The notes under the pieces were generated by a model that saw nothing but the letters and a program-made list of their open reading frames with translations, ran no database searches and was not told the origin of the DNA. Position numbers and translations under genes: made by a program. A stretch of 32,748 nt of DNA from the IMG/VR virus record IMGVR_UViG_3300043803_001266, positions 1 to 32,748 of that record; one strand, given 5' to 3'. Below, one piece after another: positions 18,505-27,444 of this stretch (positions are counted from its first letter, which is position 1; each line of letters opens with the position of its first letter). The DNA comes from a virus.

Positions 18505-20034
18505 TTATTCTCCCTTATTAAGTTTTTTGCCTAGTCTAGCACATACGAATTCAACAAGTTCGGCACGGGTAGTGTCTATTGAAGAAACACTTTCTGAGCC
18601 AACAGATAAATTAACTGATTCTTCAGTTTCTACAGTATCAAGCAATTCTGGAGTAACTTCTTCATTCTCGCTAGCTACTGATTCTTCTGCTTTATAATTG
18701 TTAGTAAAAAGTGTTTTGAATGTTTCAAATGTGTCATCATCAACTTTTTCTAGCTTATCAACAGTTTCATTAGCTAATTCTTTAGCTACACCAAGATCGA
18801 TAAGAGCGGCCATTCTTTTGTTCTTTTTCTCTTTTTTCATGTCTTCAACTTCTTTGGCCTTATAAGCAGCGATAGCTTCTTTAGCTTCTTCTAGTTCTGC
18901 TAGTGCAGCTTTGTATTTTGATTCATACTCAGCTTTCATTAGAGCAACTTCTTCTGCCATTTTCATAGCTTTCTCTTCGGCCATCTTCATAGCCTTTTCT
19001 TCTGCCATTTTCATGGCTCTCTCTTCAGCCATTTTCATAGCTTTTTCCTCAACCATTTTCATGAGAGTATCTTCATCTTTATTCATTGGAACAGCAGCTT
19101 CGGTTTCTGTTGTGTTAGTCACTACTTCTGCTACTGGAGACTCATTGGTGTTTTCTGTGACCACTGATGCCTCCGATACTTCAGTTGCTACGTTATTTTG
19201 TGTTGTGTCTAAACTCATATCTATTGTCTCCGGTATACAGGTTGACTGATTCAGTAATACACCTAATTCTTCGAAAGAATCATTTTTTTTATCACAAATA
19301 CAACTTTGTGAAAAAATTATACTATCAGGATTAGCGGGCTTATTAACAAAACCCTTTCCAGAAAAAGTAATATTTCGTAAAACTCTACCAATTTTATAGT
19401 TCTCATGTTGGCCAACTCCACCATAAGCTCGTAAAAACTTGGTTAAATGGGCCGTACTTTCGTTTCTTGGTAATGTAGAATATTTACCATTTTTAGTATT
19501 TAGCAATCCATAATCAAATCCTTTAAAAAAACATTCCATACTTACAAATTTGGTTCCATTTTCAATTTCTGAAATTAATGTTTCTGCTCTATTTTTAAGT
19601 TCAGGATCTGTAAATCCCCTATAAATAACGGATCCTGTTAATATATGATATTTATCTGGTAGTTGATCTAATGGAATATCTTTATCTATAATATTTCCAC
19701 TATCATCAATTGGCCAATTAGCAGTTATGTGGCCGATTATAGTATTTTCATCGTGTTCAAGATTTGTTGGTTTGTCTTCTGGAGAATCTTTTGCTGCCCA
19801 AACTTCTGCTTTGTCAAAAATATCATCATTTTTATTCCAAGATGAACTTACTAAAATAGATTGAACATAATATAAATCAGAATCTTTGACAGATGCTTCG
19901 CTTTTTACCATACATCTCATTGCTGGTTCGTCTTTAGAATCAGCTTTTTCTGCAATAGATGCATAGGTTATGGATGCGGATGATTTGATAATATCTTCTA
20001 GACCATCTTCTTGTTCGGCAATAAATATATTCAT
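18505..20034 (-). CDS. Prohead protease-scaffold fusion
   Basis: A 509-residue protein lying between portal and capsid genes. Residues 50-240 look like a prohead protease: SILVSSSWNKNDDIFDKAEV, then a candidate histidine in NLEHDE (about H94) and a candidate serine in KFVSMECFF (about S165), followed by GRVLRNITFSGKGFVNKPAN. Residues 240-320 are a disordered, threonine-rich and glutamate-rich linker. Residues 325-400 form a strongly charged coiled coil with an eight-residue repeat KAMKMAEE, and the end is acidic. The fused arrangement lets the scaffold be destroyed by its own protease. The start is two bases after the portal stop with no clear ribosome site, so reinitiation is likely. Catalytic residues are inferred by pattern. 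Confidence 0.72.
   Translation of the reverse strand: MNIFIAEQEDGLEDIIKSSASITYASIAEKADSKDEPAMRCMVKSEASVKDSDLYYVQSILVSSSWNKNDDIFDKAEVWAAKDSPEDKPTNLEHDENTIIGHITANWPIDDSGNIIDKDIPLDQLPDKYHILTGSVIYRGFTDPELKNRAETLISEIENGTKFVSMECFFKGFDYGLLNTKNGKYSTLPRNESTAHLTKFLRAYGGVGQHENYKIGRVLRNITFSGKGFVNKPANPDSIIFSQSCICDKKNDSFEELGVLLNQSTCIPETIDMSLDTTQNNVATEVSEASVVTENTNESPVAEVVTNTTETEAAVPMNKDEDTLMKMVEEKAMKMAEERAMKMAEEKAMKMAEEKAMKMAEEVALMKAEYESKYKAALAELEEAKEAIAAYKAKEVEDMKKEKKNKRMAALIDLGVAKELANETVDKLEKVDDDTFETFKTLFTNNYKAEESVASENEEVTPELLDTVETEESVNLSVGSESVSSIDTTRAELVEFVCARLGKKLNKGE
18949..19059 (-). repeat. 24-bp coding repeat in the scaffold coiled coil
   Basis: About four and a half direct copies of a 24-base unit encode the eight-residue repeat KAMKMAEE (with an R-for-K and V-for-A variant). 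An eight-residue period is not the usual heptad, so the helix would need a stutter at each repeat. The copies differ at synonymous positions, which shows selection on the protein rather than very recent duplication. Such tracts can expand or shrink by slippage, changing scaffold length. Confidence 0.85.
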
Positions 20035-20036
20035 AA

Positions 20037-22235
20037 TTAATTATCTAAAGAATAGAGGGTAGTATAGAATGAAGATTTAGCTTGTTTAATATTTTCAGTA
20101 GACAATTCTTCTTGCAAATCAGATTTTAATCTATTTAACCATACACTATATATATCCATAGTAGCTAGAATTTTTTGATCATTTATAGTTTCTAGTTTAC
20201 TAACAACAGAATTATGACTAATATTTTCAAAAGGATCTAATGTGAATAAAATTTTAGTTTTAGTTTTTTCTAATTCTTTGCTTTCTTCATTAGATAAGCT
20301 TCTAAGATTTTTTTTATTATAGAAGTCTAAAATAATAGGATTAATAATATTACTAATTTTATCCTGAGCATTATTTGCCCATATATTTAAGCTAGCTCCT
20401 GTTTGAGGAGAAAATTGCTTTTGCTTTCTTTGGGTGGTATCTTTACTATTTTTAGGACGACCCTGATTAGGTTGTCCAGATAAATTTGGTCCAACAGATG
20501 GTGCTACTGGCGAACCAAGTTTAGGCATTGCCAATTCTTGTTTAAGTTCCATAGCATTTTTTTCGCCATTTTTCTTTTTTTCTAATTCTAGTCCAACTTG
20601 ACTAGGAGATACTAATCCACTTTGTAGAGCTATTTTCTTTAATGAATTTTCTAATTGAGGATCATGCCACGGCCCAGCTTTTCTAACCATACGATTTTTT
20701 GCCCTATCTTTAGATTCTCTTGATAGTCTTGATTTTTCTATATCGGCATCAAAACCAAAACGACTATGTAATAATTCGTCACTAATAAGATTACGATCTG
20801 CTAATTGAATAAGTAAAGCCTTTTCGGAATCTTCATTACTAAGATCCATTTTATCAAATTCTATTTTAGCAGGATATCTAAAACCCATAGCTTTTTGTAC
20901 TATCGCTATTTCATTCTCCCAGAATTCTGTTAATACATCTCTTCCGTATTGTAATCTTTGTGTGAGGGTTTTTAGACTAATAAAATTATTTGTTGTTCCT
21001 GCTGCACCAAATGTGCCGGTGAGCGTTGGAGGAATACCAAGACCAGCATATACGCTATTTAAATGAGGAATATATTTACCTTCTCCTAAAAATTGATGCA
21101 CACTAGTTTTACTTTCTAGCAAATCAATATCTGGACCCCAAATAAGATCCATTGTACCACCACCAACATTATTGCCTAAAATTTGTGCTAATTTACTGGT
21201 TGCTGCTTTGGTAGGAGATATTTTATGTTCTAAGCTACCTAATTTAAAAATACGAATATTAGATATCGCGCCATCTAGTGCTGACATATCTGCTAATTTT
21301 AATTTTTCAAGAATGGTAATATCGTCCATAATAGCATATATCATAGGATATGCCCAGCTTTGCCAATCATCTTTCTTGTAATGAAAGACTAGAGTTTTAT
21401 TAGGATCTAATGGATATCCACGTTTTTGTTTTGCTGCCTCGACAATATTTTGTGGTAAAGAATTAACAATCTGTTTTTCAATTTCGGTTTTTGGAGCTAA
21501 TATAGCTTTTCTAATTGGTGCTGGTAAAGAAATTTCAAGTAATTTTTGTTGTGCAAATGATGCTATTGGGCCAGCCGTTATGTCTACTACAACAGGATCT
21601 ATAAAAGTATATTTCCAAGGAATTTCTCTTTTTTCAACGATTGGAGTTATAATTTTATCTACCAAGAGATCTGGAGATGATACGCTCTTATAAAGATCGT
21701 TAGCTACTTTTAAGCTTAGTTTACCTGTTTGTCTATTAACAACAACGTTTCCAGTCTTGTATAGATTATTTAAAAATCTTTCGCTACGATCTTTACCCCT
21801 AATCTTTTTAAACCATTGTTTATAAAATCTTTCTATTCTTTTATCTTTATGAACCAATCTAACTCCCTGAGAAGCAAAATCGCCCATAAGGTCAATAACA
21901 TTTTTTACTAAACCAACTCTTTGATAAATATCTTCGGCTTTTTGCATTATCTGTTTTTGTCTAACAGGAATAGCTTCGCCTGGTCTAAAATAATAGTAGT
22001 CAGATTTGGTTAATCCTGGTCTGCCTGACGTATTACGATCAAGATCAGAATAATCAAGATTATATCGTCTTGTTGCGCCCGCTTTTTCAACAACTGTATA
22101 TTCAGACAATGATTGTCCAGAAATTTTCATGGCTTCTTGTCGAGAAGCTTCGTCGTCTCCCCAAGCTATAAAAGCTGGTTCGTCGGGATTATTGGTCGTA
22201 TTAACTGTTTCGCTTTTTGGATATTTTTTAGCCAT
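20037..22235 (-). CDS. Portal protein
   Basis: A 732-residue protein directly downstream of the large terminase gene, where a portal is expected. It would form the dodecameric ring through which DNA enters the head. The N-terminal part has AEDIYQRVGLVKNVIDLMGD, typical of the portal region where a helix pair precedes a first beta block, then VDKIITPIVEKREIPWKYTF and DPNKTLVFHYKKDDWQSWAY. The centre contains MSALDGAISNIRIFKLGS, LGEGKYIPHLNSVYAGLGIP and TLTGTFGAAGTTNNFISLKT, a pattern of phage portals. The C-terminal 170 residues are a charged extension with a polyproline/asparagine linker. The ribosome site is weak. Confidence 0.83.
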   Translation of the reverse strand: MAKKYPKSETVNTTNNPDEPAFIAWGDDEASRQEAMKISGQSLSEYTVVEKAGATRRYNLDYSDLDRNTSGRPGLTKSDYYYFRPGEAIPVRQKQIMQKAEDIYQRVGLVKNVIDLMGDFASQGVRLVHKDKRIERFYKQWFKKIRGKDRSERFLNNLYKTGNVVVNRQTGKLSLKVANDLYKSVSSPDLLVDKIITPIVEKREIPWKYTFIDPVVVDITAGPIASFAQQKLLEISLPAPIRKAILAPKTEIEKQIVNSLPQNIVEAAKQKRGYPLDPNKTLVFHYKKDDWQSWAYPMIYAIMDDITILEKLKLADMSALDGAISNIRIFKLGSLEHKISPTKAATSKLAQILGNNVGGGTMDLIWGPDIDLLESKTSVHQFLGEGKYIPHLNSVYAGLGIPPTLTGTFGAAGTTNNFISLKTLTQRLQYGRDVLTEFWENEIAIVQKAMGFRYPAKIEFDKMDLSNEDSEKALLIQLADRNLISDELLHSRFGFDADIEKSRLSRESKDRAKNRMVRKAGPWHDPQLENSLKKIALQSGLVSPSQVGLELEKKKNGEKNAMELKQELAMPKLGSPVAPSVGPNLSGQPNQGRPKNSKDTTQRKQKQFSPQTGASLNIWANNAQDKISNIINPIILDFYNKKNLRSLSNEESKELEKTKTKILFTLDPFENISHNSVVSKLETINDQKILATMDIYSVWLNRLKSDLQEELSTENIKQAKSSFYTTLYSLDN

Positions 22236-22287
22236 AATATTAATTGTAATGCAGTAGGATTATGATGTGATTACTTTAATAATACAC

Positions 22288-24312
22288 TCAATTATTATAA
22301 ATACCCAAATATATATCGTTATCATTAGCGCTGGATGTAAACCATTCTGGACCTTTGTACATTTGGCCATTTAATTTTGTAGCATTTTTAGCATTTTCTC
22401 CTACAACATCATATTCAATAGTTTTATATGATCTAGTCATTTGTCTAGCTAACATATTAGCAATAAGCAAGGCGCTATATCTATCTTTTCTTAATCTGCC
22501 TTTTTTACCACTAGTTAGTTTTATTTCTGGAGTATCCCATCTATCTCTAGCATTAGGGCCCTGACTAGTTTGTGTCATAACAATTGTGGTTAATTCATTT
22601 TTAAGTTCTTCAATTTCTACAACACATTCGCTAAGATTATCATAAATAGGATTAAGATCTGTTGTTAATATATCCTGTCCTTCTGCTGCTAGCGTTAAAC
22701 CTAGTGTAAGATTATCAAATCTTGGAAATAGCAATACTTTATCTTCCATATCTTTTCGTAAACCATGATTAGCTTGACTAGTCCAATCTGCTCTAGCGAA
22801 TTGTATAAGTTCAAGTATGTGCAAGCCTTGCTGATTATCAGTTTCTTTGGATTTGCTGTAGTCTATAGTTGGCCAAATTAATATTTCTCCATCATTTAAC
22901 TTATCCGGATCATGTAAGGCTTCTTCTATAGCTATACCTCCTCCTTGAGCATCTAATCCTATTCTAGCGCATGGAAAAGTTTTCATTAAATTTCTAATTT
23001 TTCTTGCACAAAAACCATAGAAGTCATGATCTTCTACTAGCCCTGTCTTTTGACGATCTTTAAAATTACTACGATTGGTTGTCCAGCAATATACTACTCT
23101 ATTATGATCATTGTTTAATTCTAAAATAACTATACTAAAATTATCATTTTCTGATGCAGGATCGATACCGTATATGTATTGCTTGTGTGAGGAACCCTTT
23201 ACTATTGCATCAAAAAGTATTGGCCTGCCTTGGGAGTCTGTTATATTTTTTTCTGTTGATACAACACAACTTTCTACTAAACTACGCCTAAAAAATCCTT
23301 CACTGTCCTCAACAAAACAAGCAGCATATTCCATATTATATATACCAGTATGAATAGTGGCTTTTGCTCTAGCAACTTGTTTATCATCCATAAATCCTTT
23401 AGGGATTAATTCATATGGTATTCTTACTATACTATAATCTTTCCAATTAAAATTTTCTGGAACACTTTCTGGAAATACATCTTTAAGTTTATTAATATCT
23501 CCTTTGCTATTAATAATAGTTTTGTATCTATTCCAATATTTAGCAAAATGCTTAAAGGCATAGTCTGCTGTTCCTGATATTATGGCCTGATTGCTCATTT
23601 TTGTGTCTAATGCTTCTAATTCATCATTCCATATACCCATTTCTTGCATCGCTGTTTTTTTAGCTTGTTCTTTGACATTTTGTATTGGACTAGCACTCAC
23701 GGCTGCGAAACCTGAAACAACCGTTTCATAAATATCGGGCGATATTGACGCAAATTCGTCTGCGATAATAATATGTGCTCTTAAACCTCTAATTTTACTA
23801 CCGTCACCCATTGGAATAGCAATAGCCCAGCTATCGCCATATCTCATTGTACATCTATCAACATCTCTTCGTGGACCGTCATCATTACCGTTGAATATGC
23901 TCCTTAGAATTGGGCTATTTCTCCAAATCGTTTCCATATATTCAAAAATCACTTTGCTTTGACGAAATGCTGCACCAACTATAACTATTTTGGTTCCAGG
24001 AATAAAGATACATTTTAATGTAGCATATAATGCTAATAAAAAACTTTTACCAAAACCACGACTAGCAACAAACATTGGAAAAGCTCTATTCCAAAATTCT
24101 TGTAATATTGCTATCTGCACAGGATGTAGTTCAATATTCATTAGCAGTTTGCATGTTGATCCTAAATAGTTCGGATCTCTCATAATTTTTAATAAATGCT
24201 TATCTGGATTTTCTATATCTTCTCTGGATCTATTAATCATAAGATTACGACTAATAGTTAGTTTAGATAAATCTCCTAGACCTAACCATGCATCATCAAA
24301 ATTATATGACAT
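22288..24312 (-). CDS. terL: Large terminase subunit
   Basis: A 674-residue packaging motor. The ATPase part has a Walker A motif ASRGFGKS (residues 83-90), Walker B IIIADE (182-187) and a coupling-type SGTADYAFKHF (from 246). The nuclease part has IYGIDPASENDNFSIVILEL (Asp at about 384), RIGLDAQGGG (Asp at about 454) and a late RKDRYSALLIANMLARQM block, consistent with an RNase H-like fold. I start at MSYNFDDAWL, an ATG that overlaps the upstream stop by 11 bases; an earlier TTG would add 11 residues inside the upstream gene. The subunit would act with a small terminase, for which the 273-residue HTH protein at 26623-27444 is the best candidate. Confidence 0.93.
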   Translation of the reverse strand: MSYNFDDAWLGLGDLSKLTISRNLMINRSREDIENPDKHLLKIMRDPNYLGSTCKLLMNIELHPVQIAILQEFWNRAFPMFVASRGFGKSFLLALYATLKCIFIPGTKIVIVGAAFRQSKVIFEYMETIWRNSPILRSIFNGNDDGPRRDVDRCTMRYGDSWAIAIPMGDGSKIRGLRAHIIIADEFASISPDIYETVVSGFAAVSASPIQNVKEQAKKTAMQEMGIWNDELEALDTKMSNQAIISGTADYAFKHFAKYWNRYKTIINSKGDINKLKDVFPESVPENFNWKDYSIVRIPYELIPKGFMDDKQVARAKATIHTGIYNMEYAACFVEDSEGFFRRSLVESCVVSTEKNITDSQGRPILFDAIVKGSSHKQYIYGIDPASENDNFSIVILELNNDHNRVVYCWTTNRSNFKDRQKTGLVEDHDFYGFCARKIRNLMKTFPCARIGLDAQGGGIAIEEALHDPDKLNDGEILIWPTIDYSKSKETDNQQGLHILELIQFARADWTSQANHGLRKDMEDKVLLFPRFDNLTLGLTLAAEGQDILTTDLNPIYDNLSECVVEIEELKNELTTIVMTQTSQGPNARDRWDTPEIKLTSGKKGRLRKDRYSALLIANMLARQMTRSYKTIEYDVVGENAKNATKLNGQMYKGPEWFTSSANDNDIYLGIYNN

Positions 24313-24865
24313 GTTTTTTAGCTTTACTAATAGCTTGATTAACAACCATACGAACTACTGTTGGAATAAATGGAATATTTCGTTCTTTGCATTCTTGTTT
24401 AAGCCATTCTATAATTGTTTCTGTATTATCTTCACACCATTTTACTCCTTTAGTATTCATTTCATTAGCATGTTTCATACATTTGCATGTTGGTGTTATA
24501 GATACGCCAACGCTTTTAATCATTTGTGATAGTATTGTACCAGGACCATTTGGAAATTCTTCTAACGTAGGAGGAAACAAAGATCTTATTTTAGCTGCCG
24601 GATCTGATCCTAGTTTTTCTTTAACTAATTTTTCTCTAATGGAACTAGAATAATCACCCAAATTATCATATTCTTGATCTGATTCTACCAAAGGAAGCAC
24701 ATAGGGTAATGAGTCTATTCTTGCTACTAATTTTTTTTGATCCGGACTATCAATATAAGTTATTTTTAAATCTTGTAAAGTTATAGATTCTGGCTGAGTA
24801 ATTTTTTTAGTTGATGGATCAGTATATGGCGGAGGAGTAATTGTTATAGGAAAATCAAGTCTCAT
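24302..24865 (-). CDS. Protein with CxC and WC motif
   Basis: A 187-residue protein between nuclease and terminase genes. Its N-terminal half has a proline-rich start (MRLDFPITITPPPYTDPSTK) and a strand-rich segment. The C-terminal half has a marked motif, CKCMKHANEMNTKGVKWC (C127, C129, C144), followed by ETIIEWLKQECKERN and a basic end. The spacing C-x-C-x(6)-MN-x(2)-G-x(2)-WC looks like a compact metal site, but this is an inference and I do not recall a named family. Its start lies 11 bases inside the end of the ERCC4 gene, and it overlaps the terminase start in turn. A packaging-associated or DNA-binding role is plausible. Confidence 0.7.
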   Translation of the reverse strand: MRLDFPITITPPPYTDPSTKKITQPESITLQDLKITYIDSPDQKKLVARIDSLPYVLPLVESDQEYDNLGDYSSSIREKLVKEKLGSDPAAKIRSLFPPTLEEFPNGPGTILSQMIKSVGVSITPTCKCMKHANEMNTKGVKWCEDNTETIIEWLKQECKERNIPFIPTVVRMVVNQAISKAKKHVI

Positions 24866-25334
24866 TATGTAAATTTCCTTTTTCTTGATTATAAATTTTA
24901 TGTAATAAATATCCTGCTAGATTCTCAGCATAAGAATGAGATCCGCAAAAATATACTTTAATATTATGTTTTAATTGCCAGTCTGTTATATTTTTTAGTA
25001 AAAAATTTGCAGTAATTTTAATATATTGCCACTTGCTTTTAGGAATATTAGATCCTATTGGATATATTAGAATATCTTTTAAAGAAAATTCAAAAAGCAT
25101 AAAAGCATATTTTGTTTCACTTAACCTTTGTATAACATCCTTGAATCTGCTTTCTGTAATATTAGTTGCTAGTTCACTAACACTCTTTTTTCTTTCTATT
25201 GCTACTAAATTTTCTAATCCTTGTATACTATAATCTCCAGTATCTAATTTATTTACAGCTGTAACTTTATTTCTAAAAGTCCATGGTTGCTGTTCTCTAG
25301 AATCAATAATTATGGTATATTCAGGATCTGTCAT
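24855..25334 (-). CDS. ERCC4-type nuclease
   Basis: A 159-residue structure-specific nuclease of the XPF/ERCC4 fold. The catalytic signature is plain: IIIDSREQQPW (Asp11, Arg13, Glu14), then LDTGDYS (Gly33-Asp34), then AIERKKSVSEL (Glu47-Arg48-Lys49). The rest, YAFMLFEF and a C-terminal helical stretch, matches the length of stand-alone phage and archaeal forms. It lacks the HhH domain found in longer XPF proteins. Such nucleases cut branched DNA at junctions or flaps, so it may resolve replication or packaging intermediates. It overlaps the HNH gene upstream by 14 bases and the CxC gene downstream by 11. Confidence 0.88.
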   Translation of the reverse strand: MTDPEYTIIIDSREQQPWTFRNKVTAVNKLDTGDYSIQGLENLVAIERKKSVSELATNITESRFKDVIQRLSETKYAFMLFEFSLKDILIYPIGSNIPKSKWQYIKITANFLLKNITDWQLKHNIKVYFCGSHSYAENLAGYLLHKIYNQEKGNLHNET

Positions 25335-25596
25335 CTTTTTTCTTGTCCGCTACTATTTTTAAAAAAACTGCTTCGTAATAAGTTTCAATGCCCCTGATCA
25401 TTTTATGATGTTCGTAACATAGTGTTATTCCATTGTTAACATCGTATCGTAATCCAGGATGATTTGCCCACGTTTTTATATGATGAGCATTTATCTTTTT
25501 TTTACTATTACAATTGGGCCATTGACAAGTTTTGTTGTCTCTTGTATAGACCCCTTTTCTCCACTGTTTGTATTCTAAAGAATTAAAAAATCTCAT
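25321..25596 (-). CDS. HNH endonuclease
   Basis: A 91-residue HNH protein. The metal-binding cysteines are C24 and C29 (CQWPNC) and C60 with His63 (LCYEHH); the catalytic core is INAHHIKTWANHP (His38-His39) and an asparagine at NNGITLC. The length is normal for a stand-alone phage HNH protein. HNH proteins often sit close to the terminase genes and help cut concatemers during packaging, which fits this operon. The start overlaps the stop of the dehydratase gene as ATGA. It does not look like an intron-borne homing enzyme, because the neighbours are continuous. Confidence 0.88.
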   Translation of the reverse strand: MRFFNSLEYKQWRKGVYTRDNKTCQWPNCNSKKKINAHHIKTWANHPGLRYDVNNGITLCYEHHKMIRGIETYYEAVFLKIVADKKKDDRS

Positions 25597-26633
25597 GAAA
25601 CAACTTTTTTATATTTGCTATGGGCGTATTGTTTAACGTCATAATCCACCATATCTTGTACTAGCTGCTCAAAAGATATTTGTGGTTGCCATCCTAAAAT
25701 ATGATAAGCTTTTGTGGATCGTCCTCGTAAATAATCTACCTCTGCTGGTCTAATAAATTCGCTATCAATTTCCACATAATCTTCATAATTTTTATTAACC
25801 AAATTAAAAGCTATGGATAAAAATTCTTTAATAGAGTGTGATGAGCCGGTGGAGATAACAAAATCATCAGGAATATTTTGTTGTAACATAAGATGCATAG
25901 CGCGCACATAATCTTTAGCATGGCCCCAATCTCTGCAACTATTTAGATTACCAAGTTTAAGTTTTTCATTTGTTAGATTGTTTTGTAGCATACCTATATA
26001 ATTAGTAATTTTTTTAGTAACAAAATTTACGCCGCGTCGTGGACTTTCGTGATTAAATAGTATGCCGCAACAACCAAATAGATTATATCCTTCACGATAT
26101 ATTCTTACCAAATGATGACTAGCTAATTTGCTAGCGCCGTATGGACTTTGAGGCTTAAAAGGAGTAGTTTCGTCTTGAAATTTTTCTATAGTATTTAAAT
26201 CATGATTTTCGGCTGCTGAAAATTCTTGACCAAACATTTCGCTTGTGCTGGCCTGATATAGTTTGGTGTGGGGCGAATAATTTAATAGATTTTCTAGTAT
26301 ATTAACTACGCCGCCGGTATTTACGCTAAAAGTTAAATTGGGCTGTTTGAAACTGGTACCCACATGACTCTGAGCTGCTAGATTATAAAATTCGTGTGGA
26401 GAATACTTTTTGATTATATTACATACAGAATGAGAATCTGTAAGATCACCTTCTTCTAACAAGAATTTAGGGTTATGCAGAAGATGGGATGCTCTTGATA
26501 ATCCATTATTATTGGATAGTCTTCTGTGAATTCCTATTACTTTAGTATACTCTGGTAGTGATAGCAGATATTCGGCCAAGTATGATCCGTCTTGACCTGA
26601 AATTCCTGTAATAACGGCAGTTTTATTTGTCAT
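25593..26633 (-). CDS. gmd: GDP-mannose 4,6-dehydratase
   Basis: A 346-residue extended short-chain dehydrogenase that would convert GDP-mannose to GDP-4-keto-6-deoxymannose, the first step to GDP-fucose and related sugars. It has TGISGQDGSYLAEYL (GxxGxxG, residues 10-16), the EFYNLAAQSHVGTSF block, the catalytic TSEMFG (T130) and SPYGASK (Y165, K169), ESPRRG (196-201) and RDWGHAKDYV, all diagnostic of Gmd. The length is normal and no key residue is missing. It is wedged between the HTH protein and the HNH gene with overlaps on both sides (11 and 4 bases), so it is part of the packaging operon. No reductase partner is visible here. Confidence 0.95.
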   Translation of the reverse strand: MTNKTAVITGISGQDGSYLAEYLLSLPEYTKVIGIHRRLSNNNGLSRASHLLHNPKFLLEEGDLTDSHSVCNIIKKYSPHEFYNLAAQSHVGTSFKQPNLTFSVNTGGVVNILENLLNYSPHTKLYQASTSEMFGQEFSAAENHDLNTIEKFQDETTPFKPQSPYGASKLASHHLVRIYREGYNLFGCCGILFNHESPRRGVNFVTKKITNYIGMLQNNLTNEKLKLGNLNSCRDWGHAKDYVRAMHLMLQQNIPDDFVISTGSSHSIKEFLSIAFNLVNKNYEDYVEIDSEFIRPAEVDYLRGRSTKAYHILGWQPQISFEQLVQDMVDYDVKQYAHSKYKKVVS

Positions 26634-27444
26634 ATTTTTCCACGCTTTCTGGTGTTAAAAAGGGGCGATCTATATTATTATTAGAGTATGAGTGAAGTTG
26701 CTCAAGTTTATTTTTTTGATTAAGAGTGGCTAATTTCAATATTTCCATTTCACGACCTTGTTTTTCTCTTAATTCTTCGTCTTCTAGCATTCGTATTAAT
26801 CCTACCCAAGAGCTTTTACCATCTTCTATTCGTTTGATTCTTTGCTCCCTAGTAGCTTTAAGATCTTTACTAATTTTTTGTTGTTCGTTAAGAAGCTTGG
26901 TATATTCATTAGTATAATTAGCGATACTGTTACGGGCGAATGATAGCTGCGTTTCCAGGTTGGCCAATTTCGGAATATCTCTTTGATCCTCTGATTTAGC
27001 ATACTCTTTATCAACCTCGGTTTGTATTTTTTCAGTGTCGGCTATGTGTCTTTTACGCTCTTTCATACTCCGATTAATAAGAATATCAATAGTAATAAAT
27101 TGTTTAATTTGTAATTCTTCAGCAGGAAGAACATCTTCTCTGAATTGTTTAATTAAACTTACCCAAGTGTTCTCAAAGTATTCTAATTCTCCTGATGTAT
27201 TGTCAAATTGTTTAGTAATTTCGGGCCAAAACGGCTTAGTATGAAGTTTAAGTTTTAAATATTCAAGGTCTGCTATGGATTCTTGGTCAGTAAATAAAAA
27301 GTTTTGTTCCGCATATTTTTGTATCGGGGCTATGTTTCTGTTAAGATTATTAGCAATATCGGCCACAGATAAAGAATGAATATTATCTTTAATATATTTT
27401 TCTTCGTCTAGACTGAGTTGTCCTCTTTTTTTAGGAATAGTCAT
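26623..27444 (-). CDS. HTH and coiled-coil protein, candidate small terminase
   Basis: A 273-residue protein. Residues 8-50 (QLSLDEEKYIKDNIHSLSVA, DIANNLNRNIAPIQKYAEQN) form a helix-turn-helix related to the one in the 82-residue protein at 28266-28514. The remainder is almost wholly helical and charged, with long coiled-coil stretches (ADTEKIQTEVDKEYAKSEDQ, LLNEQQKISKDLKATREQRI). An N-terminal HTH followed by a coiled-coil oligomerisation region is the plan of a small terminase subunit, and the gene lies in the same operon as the large subunit, though four genes away. The call rests on this plan and not on a recognised family. The start overlaps the sigma-like gene as ATGA. Confidence 0.58.
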   Translation of the reverse strand: MTIPKKRGQLSLDEEKYIKDNIHSLSVADIANNLNRNIAPIQKYAEQNFLFTDQESIADLEYLKLKLHTKPFWPEITKQFDNTSGELEYFENTWVSLIKQFREDVLPAEELQIKQFITIDILINRSMKERKRHIADTEKIQTEVDKEYAKSEDQRDIPKLANLETQLSFARNSIANYTNEYTKLLNEQQKISKDLKATREQRIKRIEDGKSSWVGLIRMLEDEELREKQGREMEILKLATLNQKNKLEQLHSYSNNNIDRPFLTPESVEKYDK

